Positions 57,454 through 64,000 of a DNA stretch of 64,000 nucleotides are shown piece after piece. The notes below the pieces were generated by a model that searched no databases, had not been told where the DNA came from, and saw only the letters and a program-made list of their open reading frames with translations. The stretch is from CAG-791 sp963655255. GTDB taxonomy: Bacteria; Bacillota; Clostridia; Lachnospirales; Lachnospiraceae. Every line of letters begins with the position of its first letter. Position 1 is the stretch's first letter. The translations under genes were made by a program, and so were the position numbers. The stretch spans positions 11,975 through 75,974 of the forward strand of contig CAVKEB010000009.1 of assembly GCA_963655255.1 (NCBI GenBank), written 5' to 3'.

Positions 57454-57906
57454 TCACCGGAACGGAGTCGGAATGACCGTGCGGAACAGCTTTCCGTTGA
57501 AATCGTAGTTCATCATGTCAATCTCGATCCCGTACAGGTCGTGAATCTCATTCTCATACAGGTAGGCCACCTCATAAATGCTGGTAATGCTGGAGACGCG
57601 GTCGTTCCCGTGCACCCGGAGACGGAGATTCCGGATGTCATACGCGCGTCCGAAGGTGTACAGGATCTCATAGGTATCCTCTTCCACCTTGGTCGCGCAG
57701 ATCTGAATCAGTCTCCACTCGTCATGACGGATTCTCGTCACCGCGTCCAGAAGCTCCCGCACCTCGATCTCCTCGACGGGCATATCCGGCGTCCCGGTCT
57801 CCCGCACCACGGCTTTGTCCGAAACCGCGGGAACCGGCTTTTTCGTCGATGCCACATCCGCAAACGTTTTGCCGGCAGCCGCCAGCTTCTCATTCATGTC
57901 CGCCAT
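57454..57906 (-). CDS. echD: Ech hydrogenase subunit EchD (NuoC-like)
   Basis: The 150-residue soluble subunit corresponds to the NuoC part of complex I. It has a DEWRLIQICATKVEEDTYEILYTFG core and RVSSITSIYEVAYLYENEIHDLYGIEIDMM, which matches the NuoC signature. The first 45 residues are a polar, lysine-rich extension. It overlaps echC by 17 nt. Confidence 0.92.
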   Translation of the reverse strand: MADMNEKLAAAGKTFADVASTKKPVPAVSDKAVVRETGTPDMPVEEIEVRELLDAVTRIRHDEWRLIQICATKVEEDTYEILYTFGRAYDIRNLRLRVHGNDRVSSITSIYEVAYLYENEIHDLYGIEIDMMNYDFNGKLFRTVIPTPFR

Positions 57907-58483
57907 GAAGCTCTTCCTCCTGTTCCTTTCTCATTGCCGCCCTTGCCGCATCCGAGGCCCGGATCTGTGCCTCAATGCGAGCCTCCTGGCTGGCCATCGC
58001 CTCGGCGCCCTTTCCCGTCTGCTTCGAAGGCGTCCATTCCTTTTCCTCGGCAGGAAGCCCTTTGCTCATCCGTTCTCTTTTGTGATCCAGAATCGCCAGA
58101 GCCTTGACGACGCCGTCAATAATGGATTCCGGCCTCGCGGCGCACCCGGGAACATAGACGTCCACCGGGATGACCTTGTCCACGCCGCCCATAATGTTGT
58201 AGCACTCCTTGAACACGCCGCCGTCGCAGGCACAGATGCCGACCGCCACCACGACCTTCGGATCCGGCATCTGCGAATAGAGCTGCTGCACCACCATCCG
58301 GTTCTGGAAATTGACACCGCCGGTGATCAGAAAGACATCCGCATGCTTGGGGTCCCCGGTATTGATGATGCCGAACCGCTCCAGATCGTAACGCGGCGTC
58401 GTCGCCGCGAGAACCTCAATGTCGCATCCGTTGCAGCTGGATCCGTCATAGTGAAGGACCCAGGGTGATTTTGATACTTTCAT
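57890..58483 (-). CDS. echC: Ech hydrogenase small subunit EchC (NuoB-like)
   Basis: EchC carries the proximal [4Fe-4S] cluster next to the NiFe site. The 197-residue protein has SSCNGCDIEVLA (about 15-26), ITGGVNFQNR, VGICACDGGVF and VDVYVPGCAARPESIIDG, giving the four cluster cysteines. A charged C-terminal extension (about 150-197) follows. The start at 58483 is fixed by the family N-terminus (KSPWVLHYDGSSCNGCDIE); in-frame sequence upstream is palindromic repeat. Confidence 0.95.
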   Translation of the reverse strand: MKVSKSPWVLHYDGSSCNGCDIEVLAATTPRYDLERFGIINTGDPKHADVFLITGGVNFQNRMVVQQLYSQMPDPKVVVAVGICACDGGVFKECYNIMGGVDKVIPVDVYVPGCAARPESIIDGVVKALAILDHKRERMSKGLPAEEKEWTPSKQTGKGAEAMASQEARIEAQIRASDAARAAMRKEQEEELHGGHE

Positions 58484-58526
58484 GACTTTCGTTTCCTTTC
58501 TGCCATCTGCTCCGCCCACTCCCCAA

Positions 58527-58590
58527 GGCAGCCGGTGCGTCAGCACCGATGCTGCTGTTTGAAAGCGACATATCAATGTCACTTTCAAAC
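58527..58590 (-). repeat. Palindromic dispersed repeat, 5' two-hairpin copy upstream of echC
   Basis: It contains the TTTGAAAGTGACAT hairpin and the GCAGC-CGGTGC/GCACCG-GCTGC hairpin but lacks the third hairpin and the Shine-Dalgarno end. The echC ribosome site lies 40 nt further on in unique sequence. Confidence 0.88.
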
Positions 58591-58627
58591 TTCTCTTATC
58601 TTCCGTGTTTTCCCGGCGCTGCCTCTC

Positions 58628-59509
58628 CTATTTGTCCAGAAGCATCAGGATCAGCATGTTCCCGCCGCCCGCGACCAGCGTGGTTCCCCAGGTGAAGGCG
58701 AGCATCCGCTCCCAACGCACCCGCGGAAACACATTGTCGCAGAGCGTCATGCCGAACATAACGACGAGCGCCGCGGCGATGGCATACACAATGGAGACCG
58801 GATTCGAACAGATGAAAAACAGGCCCGTCAGCGTCACCATCAGGAACAGCTCATACCATTCCGAGAGCTCCACAAACCCGAGGACGCTCCCCGAAATATC
58901 CGTCGTCACGCCTTTTACCATTTCCTGATGGGCGTGATGGGAGGTGCTGATATCGAACGGCGATTTCCGAAGCTCAATCGGCAGCACGATCAGAAACGCG
59001 AAGAAAATGCCCGGCGTCTTCACCACCGCCGGCAGATCGCAGCGGATGATGTCCTTCACCATAAAGCTTCCGGAGGACAGATACAGGCCGATGCACAGAA
59101 GGAGGAGAATCGGCTCCGCGCAGGCCATCTGCAGCATCTCACGCTGCGCGCTCATGTTCGAATACGGTGCACTCGCCGAAAACGCCGCCAGACACAGCAT
59201 CATCTCCGCCAGCGTCAGCGAGAAAATCGCAAGCAGAATGTCCTGTCCCGCATAGATGATCCCGATGGACAGCATCAGGAACAGGAGGTGTCCGACCACC
59301 AGAAAGTGCTGCAGGCCGTTCACGATATAAGCCTTTTTCTGGAAAAATTTGCTGATGTCGTAGAACGGCTGCAGGATCGGCGGTCCCTGCCTTCTCTGCA
59401 TTCTCGCTGAGAGAAACCGGTCCGTCCCGGATAAAAGTCCGCCCACCAGAGGGCCGACAAGAAGGATGGAAACCACTGCCATCAGAAGTTTGAAAGCGAT
59501 TGATACCAT
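58628..59509 (-). CDS. echB: Ech hydrogenase membrane subunit EchB (NuoH-like)
   Basis: EchB couples the soluble arm to ion pumping. The 293-residue protein has about eight helices. NuoH-type signatures are RRQGPPILQPFYDISKFFQKK, AGQDILLAIFSLTLAEMMLCLAAFSASAPYS, and ELRKSPFDISTSHHAHQEMVKG (the conserved acidic/charged loop). Its ATG at 59509 shares one base with the echA stop (TAATG), so translation is coupled. Confidence 0.95.
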   Translation of the reverse strand: MVSIAFKLLMAVVSILLVGPLVGGLLSGTDRFLSARMQRRQGPPILQPFYDISKFFQKKAYIVNGLQHFLVVGHLLFLMLSIGIIYAGQDILLAIFSLTLAEMMLCLAAFSASAPYSNMSAQREMLQMACAEPILLLLCIGLYLSSGSFMVKDIIRCDLPAVVKTPGIFFAFLIVLPIELRKSPFDISTSHHAHQEMVKGVTTDISGSVLGFVELSEWYELFLMVTLTGLFFICSNPVSIVYAIAAALVVMFGMTLCDNVFPRVRWERMLAFTWGTTLVAGGGNMLILMLLDK

Positions 59510-61443
59510 TACAGCGCCCTCCCTATGATGATCATCAGGAACGTGATCAGAATGGCCGTGGACAGGAACAGGCACGGCTTCATGATCTTCAGCTCGCCGA
59601 TGAAGTCAATCATGTACCAGTTGGACATGTACACACTCTGCACGTCGCCGAACGAGTTCAGGAAATGACGGTCGTCCGCCGCGTTGACGCCGGACATGTA
59701 GGACCTCGTGTTGTGCTCCGTGATGCCGCCGCGGTGTCTGGTGATGAACACGCCCGCAATCGGGAGCGCCACGACCAGCGCGAACATGAACAGCATGACG
59801 ATGATGTCCGAACCGCCGATGACCGCCGGAACATTCTTCCGGAACATCTGGCTCAGCACCGGCTGAATCAGGTACGTTGAGATCGATGGAAACAAAAAGC
59901 ACATCGCAACGACAAGACTGGCCAGCGGAATGATCGACTGCCATTCTCCGCGATGCGTGGTGTCCCGGAGCGCCTGCGATTTATGAACGACCGCAAAGAG
60001 CTTGCCGAGCCACTTCCCCCAGTAGAAGGAGGTGCTGGCCGTACCGAACAGAAGGAACAGAACCAGCCACACGCTGTTGGAGTCGATGAAGGATTTCAGC
60101 GCCGCCCACTTCGCGATCAGCATGCCGAACGGGGCCAGATACATGCCGCAGATGCCGATGATCATGACAATGGCAAGGCGCGGGAGCTTGATGATGAGGC
60201 CGTGCATGTCCTCGATATTGCGGGATCCCGTCACGTTCTCCACCGCGCCGACGCACAGGAACATCAGCGACTTCGACACCGCGTGGAAGATAATCAGCAT
60301 GACGCCGGCCCACACGGATTCCGGAAGGCCAACGCCGGCGCAGGCGACGATCAGACCGAGATTCGAAATGGTGGAGTGCGCGAGCACCCTCTTGCCGTCC
60401 GAGGTTGCAATCGCCATAAGCGAGGCCGCAAAGAAGGTAAAGCCTCCGATCAGAGTGACCAGAACTCCCGTCAGTGTTCCCTTCATCATCGGCGAAATCC
60501 GGATCAGAAGGTAGACGCCCGCCTTGACCATGGTCGCCGAGTGCAGAAGCGCAGAGGTCGGAGTCGGCGCCACCATGGCGCCGAGGAGCCATCCGCAGAA
60601 TGGAAACTGCGCGCTCTTGGTCATCGCCGCGAACGCCAGCATCACGAGAACGATCATGACGCCGGGAACCGCCGCCTCGTCAATCGTAAGAAGCTGAGAC
60701 AGGTTCGTGATATGAAGCTGCAGGGCCGAATACAGAATGGCAACCGCGAACGCGCAGCCGCCCAGAAGGTTCATCCAGAGGGCCCGGAACGAATTCTGAA
60801 TGGACTCCTCCTGCTTGTTGTAGCCGATCAGGAGGAAGGAGCAGACCGATGTGATCTCCCAGAAAAAATACATCCACGCCATGCTGTCGCAGAAAAGGAG
60901 TCCGAACATCGCGCCCAGAAACACGAACAGCATCGCGAGAAACCAGTTCGACCGCTCCGGATAATCGCGGTGATGCTGGTGATAGTCCTTGATGTAACCC
61001 ACTGCGTAAATGCAGATGAGACTCCCGACAATTCCAACCACCAGACACATGATGACCGTCAGATTGTCGATATGGAAATGCGCCTCTCCCTCCGGCATTC
61101 TTCCGGACAGATCCAGCCAGATCACAGGAAGCGTTCCGGCAATGGACAGGAGCATCGCGTAAATCTTCTTGTAACGAAGCGAATAGAAAATGACGATTCC
61201 CATCAGGACCAGTTCCCCGATCATGATCAGAACATTCGCCGCCTCCGCGTTCGCGAGAAACGCATAGTCATCCTTCCCGCCGAGCACACGGACCGCCAGG
61301 AAAATCACGGCCGCCATGATGGCAAGCCCGGCTCCCTTCACGACCGCCTTGCGCGCCGCGTACACGCGCTCGCTGCTGCCCATGAGGAACAGCACCAGCG
61401 CGACCGCAAACGGGAAAAAGATCAGAAACTCAATAATCTGCAC
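59509..61443 (-). CDS. echA: Ech hydrogenase proton/sodium-pumping subunit EchA (NuoL-like)
   Basis: This antiporter-like subunit conducts the ions. The 644-residue protein has about 14-16 helices. It shows WMYFFWEITSVCSFLLIGYN, the key Lys of MTKSAQFPFCGWLLGAMVAPTPTSALLHSATMVKAGVYLL and an HSTISNLGLIVACAG helix. AVSKSLMFLCVGAVENVTGSRNIEDM is the second charged site. Translation starts at GTG 61443 behind AGGAGGGG. It is the first gene of echABCDEF-hypFCDE. Confidence 0.95.
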   Translation of the reverse strand: MQIIEFLIFFPFAVALVLFLMGSSERVYAARKAVVKGAGLAIMAAVIFLAVRVLGGKDDYAFLANAEAANVLIMIGELVLMGIVIFYSLRYKKIYAMLLSIAGTLPVIWLDLSGRMPEGEAHFHIDNLTVIMCLVVGIVGSLICIYAVGYIKDYHQHHRDYPERSNWFLAMLFVFLGAMFGLLFCDSMAWMYFFWEITSVCSFLLIGYNKQEESIQNSFRALWMNLLGGCAFAVAILYSALQLHITNLSQLLTIDEAAVPGVMIVLVMLAFAAMTKSAQFPFCGWLLGAMVAPTPTSALLHSATMVKAGVYLLIRISPMMKGTLTGVLVTLIGGFTFFAASLMAIATSDGKRVLAHSTISNLGLIVACAGVGLPESVWAGVMLIIFHAVSKSLMFLCVGAVENVTGSRNIEDMHGLIIKLPRLAIVMIIGICGMYLAPFGMLIAKWAALKSFIDSNSVWLVLFLLFGTASTSFYWGKWLGKLFAVVHKSQALRDTTHRGEWQSIIPLASLVVAMCFLFPSISTYLIQPVLSQMFRKNVPAVIGGSDIIVMLFMFALVVALPIAGVFITRHRGGITEHNTRSYMSGVNAADDRHFLNSFGDVQSVYMSNWYMIDFIGELKIMKPCLFLSTAILITFLMIIIGRAL

Positions 61444-61647
61444 GATAACCCCTCCTGCTCATTTTGCGCTATGACGCATACAGCGATTCGGAATCGCCGC
61501 CGACCGTTCCTCTCCCCTTTGAGGAACATGATCGGCAGAATCTGCGGTTCCGAATCGTTGCATCTGCATAAAAATATGGAGTTTTCCCCTTTTAGGATAT
61601 ATGATATGCCGAATAATTAATAAAGCAAGACTTGACATATGAAGAAA

Positions 61648-61663
61648 GAGGCCCGGAGGCCTC
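61648..61663 (-). terminator. Short terminator after the last gene
   Basis: GAGGCC and GGCCTC pair around a 4-nt loop, followed on the minus strand by TTTCTT. It lies after the gene ending at 61714 and before echA. The remaining sequence to 61444 is AT-rich, with a possible promoter (TTGCTT and TATCAT about 16 nt apart, 61627-61600). Confidence 0.6.
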
Positions 61664-61695
61664 CTTCCTGTCAGTATATCATTATGATTACCCCG

Positions 61696-61716
61696 CATTC
61701 GGCAGCCGGTGCGTCA
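61696..61716 (-). repeat. Palindromic repeat fragment overlapping the stop codon of the last gene
   Basis: CATTCGGCAGCCGGTGCGTCA matches the middle of the dispersed element (second hairpin, left arm). Its last three bases form the TGA stop of the membrane-protein gene, so the present C-terminus may have been set by the insertion. Confidence 0.65.
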
Positions 61717-63885
61717 TCCCTGCATCGTCTGCCACGCCATCAGATCCGAATCCTCATCGGAATTCTCCGTGCGGTTCTCCTCAAGGTCCTTCAGAACAAA
61801 TGCCGGAACCTCTCCCTTCCGGAAATAGCAGCTGTAATATGTCATGTTGTCGGTCTGTTTCGGTGAAATCGAAAGATCATACTGATAATCCGCCACGTCG
61901 TCTTTCTTCCAGTTCGAGGAGACGATAACCACCGTGTGATCCATGATTTCCTGAATCTGCTCCGGATCCGTATATTCCGCCTCCGACGTGCTGTCCGTCT
62001 CATAGTCCGTCACGGTAATGCTCAGGACATCCTCCGCCGTCGCCTTCTCCGGATACAGATCGTGCTCCTTCAGGAAGGCAATGGTGTTCTCGTACGACGG
62101 ATAGACGTCATACTCCTGATCCATGTAGAACGGGCGGTACGTCTGGAAGGAAACCCTTCCGATGCTGCTCTCCCGGTTCATCAGGCTGAAGGAGTACTGC
62201 TCCAGATCCTTCTTATAGGCCTCTTCGAATTCCGGATACAGCGTGCCGGAACCGGAAAGCGTCCGATAACCGTTGCTGAAAGTCACCATTCCGTTCTTCT
62301 CGGATGCCTCCTGCATGATCATGTTGGAATAGACGGGGAACAGGCCTTCCTTGTAGGCATCGCTCGCAATGACCTCGTCCAGAGTCCCCGCATCGGTGTC
62401 ATACGGAATCAGGATGCTGCGGTAGACCTTCCGGCCGTTTTTCATCCGGTAGCAGACCTCGGCCGACCACCCGCCTGTGCTGTCATCCGCGTCCATGGTC
62501 CTCTGCGCTTCCATCGCCGGCTTCGTGATGGCAAGAAGCGCCGGGATATCCGTCAGCTTCATGTCCTCCATCACATGCTGCTCATCATTCACCGAATCGT
62601 TCGGATTGTCATCCATCGGGTAATAGTAGCTGTTGTCATTATAGACATACAAAGCGGCGCTCTCCACATCCTCCGCCTTCGGAACGTACCGGTCATAGCC
62701 CAGAAGGTCGTAGCGGAACAGGGCGAAAATCCCTGCCGCCAGAACGGCTGCCGCGGCGATCTCCCAGAACCTGCCGAAGAACTTCCAGATATCCAGATCA
62801 TAGATCATCTCGACAACACCGGAGCACAGGACCGCCACGAACACGACGCCCACCAGCATGAAAACCGTTCCGGTTCTCGACGTTGAGGAACTGAAGAGAT
62901 TGATGATGACAACTCCCGCAAAAAGTCCGGCCGCCACACTGACCAGAATCCGCACGATGGTCCGCACCGGGCGGTAGATCACCGTCATCCCCGCGTACTC
63001 TTCCCTGCGCTTCTTGTAGAGCAGGACGCCAGCAAGGAGGAGCACGGCGCCGACAAGGAGCATCATAAGGTCTGCCTTCCAGCAGTCCATCAGAAGACTT
63101 CGAAGGCACTCTCCCGTCGTCGGAGTGTACTGCCAGGTATAGTTCCTTGCCAGCCACCGGGACGGCTCCTGCGCATTGTACAGAGGCGAGAGCAGGAAGG
63201 AAGGATCTCCATTCCCGTAGTAGCAGTACGTCCTGTAGAACATCGTCTGGAAGCTCTGGAAGAGCTGCTGATAAATCCGGTCCGCGAACAGAAGGAACAC
63301 CGTCACGACACCGGACACGATGAGATTCCCCGTCAGCATCACCGCGAGAATCCCGACGCTGTAGGAAGCAAAGAAAATCAGCGTCACCCGTCCCAGCTCA
63401 ATCACCGCATCCAGGAAGGTCACCGCGGTCATGCCGTTCATTGCCGCGGCGAGCGCGGTCGAAAGAAGCAGGCACAGAACCGTCGGAATTTCAAAAATCA
63501 GAAAGCCGTTCGCATAGATGTTCCAGAACCGCTCCATCCGGGAGACCGGCTGGCTCTCATAGAAATCCTGCTTCTCCATGCTGAACAGATAAGAAAAGCC
63601 GTGAATCGCCAGAACCACCGCCATCAGCACGATTACCCAGACGAACGACTGCCGCATTCCGATCCAGGTTCCAACCTCCGCAAGCCTCTGGCTCAGAGCC
63701 TTCGCCTCCGTCATCTGCTGCACCCTCGCGACTTCATCGCTTCTTGCGATCAGCATCACGACTGCAACCGGATAATACATCACCATGTAAAGGACCACTG
63801 CGGCGATCAGCCACAGTCTCCTGCGGCACAGCTGCCGCTGCAGGATGAAAAATCTGTTTCCCGCTTTCTTCTTCATTTTACTCAT
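61714..63885 (-). CDS. ABC-2-like permease with large extracytoplasmic domain (DUF6449-type)
   Basis: The 723-residue protein has about six N-terminal helices (to about 290) with ABC-permease flavour (FSMEKQDFYESQPVSRMERFWN, ALAAAMNGMTAV). Three more helices (about 300-395) follow, then a soluble domain of about 300 residues (YVPKAEDVESAALYVYND to the end). Lachnospiraceae have such proteins, usually beside an ABC ATPase and a GntR regulator; these would lie beyond the right edge. The start at 63885 has GTGAGG 7 nt upstream, donated by a palindromic repeat. The assignment to DUF6449 is from memory of the pattern. Confidence 0.75.
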   Translation of the reverse strand: MSKMKKKAGNRFFILQRQLCRRRLWLIAAVVLYMVMYYPVAVVMLIARSDEVARVQQMTEAKALSQRLAEVGTWIGMRQSFVWVIVLMAVVLAIHGFSYLFSMEKQDFYESQPVSRMERFWNIYANGFLIFEIPTVLCLLLSTALAAAMNGMTAVTFLDAVIELGRVTLIFFASYSVGILAVMLTGNLIVSGVVTVFLLFADRIYQQLFQSFQTMFYRTYCYYGNGDPSFLLSPLYNAQEPSRWLARNYTWQYTPTTGECLRSLLMDCWKADLMMLLVGAVLLLAGVLLYKKRREEYAGMTVIYRPVRTIVRILVSVAAGLFAGVVIINLFSSSTSRTGTVFMLVGVVFVAVLCSGVVEMIYDLDIWKFFGRFWEIAAAAVLAAGIFALFRYDLLGYDRYVPKAEDVESAALYVYNDNSYYYPMDDNPNDSVNDEQHVMEDMKLTDIPALLAITKPAMEAQRTMDADDSTGGWSAEVCYRMKNGRKVYRSILIPYDTDAGTLDEVIASDAYKEGLFPVYSNMIMQEASEKNGMVTFSNGYRTLSGSGTLYPEFEEAYKKDLEQYSFSLMNRESSIGRVSFQTYRPFYMDQEYDVYPSYENTIAFLKEHDLYPEKATAEDVLSITVTDYETDSTSEAEYTDPEQIQEIMDHTVVIVSSNWKKDDVADYQYDLSISPKQTDNMTYYSCYFRKGEVPAFVLKDLEENRTENSDEDSDLMAWQTMQG

Positions 63886-63996
63886 CTTTTCCTCACTGAG
63901 GCAAAAACCGCGAAGCCGGTTTTGCCGAATGTGGCAGCCGGTGCGTCAGCACCGATGCTGCTGTTTGAAAGTGACATATCGATGTCACTTTCAAAC
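63886..63996 (-). repeat. Palindromic dispersed repeat, full copy in the leader of the last gene
   Basis: All three hairpins are present: TTTGAAAGTGACAT/ATGTCACTTTCAAA, GCAGC-CGGTGC/GCACCG-GCTGC and GGCAAAACCGG/CCGCGGTTTTTGCC. The end TCAGTGAGGAAAAG abuts the ATG at 63885. The usual TATAAA spacer has become AAAAG, but the position of GAGG is kept. Confidence 0.9.
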
Positions 63997-64000
63997 TTAT

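Overview
The window looks like chromosomal DNA of a fairly GC-rich anaerobic Clostridia member, most likely a Lachnospiraceae-type gut bacterium. The grounds are the Bacillota-style cell-division cluster headed by mraZ, the PASTA kinase/phosphatase pair next to rsgA, rlmN and rsmB, a meso-DAP type MurE, an ECF-family folate transporter, strong AGGAGG ribosome binding sites, and an Ech-type energy-converting NiFe hydrogenase. Nearly every gene is on the minus strand. No rRNA, tRNA, CRISPR array or intact insertion sequence was seen.

Layout, left to right (transcription mostly right to left). 0-2.4 kb: a truncated lipoprotein gene, an AraC regulator and the folate transporter folT behind a tetrahydrofolate riboswitch, then a small conserved-looking ORF. 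2.4-12.3 kb: the division and cell-wall cluster mraZ-rsmH-ftsL-ftsI-mraY-ftsW-ftsQ-ftsZ, without murF, murD or murG; ftsI carries an unusual calcium-binding-type repeat tail. 12.7-17.9 kb: two small membrane proteins, a GNAT acetyltransferase, lgt, mscS and ychF. 18-20.7 kb: two paralogous DUF4143 ATPases. 20.9-36.3 kb: a collinear run of twelve genes, nagA-nagB-murE-priA-def-fmt-zinc peptidase-rsmB-rlmN-stp-prkC-rsgA, closed by a terminator. 36.8-39 kb: a class M sirtuin with its zinc macrodomain, diverging from an HxlR regulator. 39.1-39.9 kb: a compact type III (RNA-protein) toxin-antitoxin module flanked by a duplicated 3' end of recJ. 39.9-46.4 kb: recJ, fused secDF, a CNNM/CBS transporter and a phosphopantetheinyl transferase. 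46.7-49.9 kb: aspS and hisS. 50.2-61.4 kb: hypE, hypD, hypC, hypF and echFEDCBA, a six-subunit Ech hydrogenase with part of its NiFe maturation set. 61.7-64 kb: a large ABC-permease-like membrane protein.

Two themes stand out. First, a family of palindromic repeats (full copies about 100-113 bp, three successive hairpins) recurs at about ten sites. In four cases one end sits exactly at a start codon and supplies the Shine-Dalgarno sequence (def, aspS, the HxlR gene and the last gene); one partial copy lies inside the hypF reading frame, and one copy holds further hairpins nested in a loop. Second, the recJ/type III toxin-antitoxin locus shows a clear footprint of horizontal acquisition. Other regulatory signals include the folT riboswitch with a hairpin that would occlude the ribosome binding site, MraZ-type direct repeats, a GGTTAG-N6-CTAACC palindrome found at two distant sites, and palindromes in front of both DUF4143 genes.
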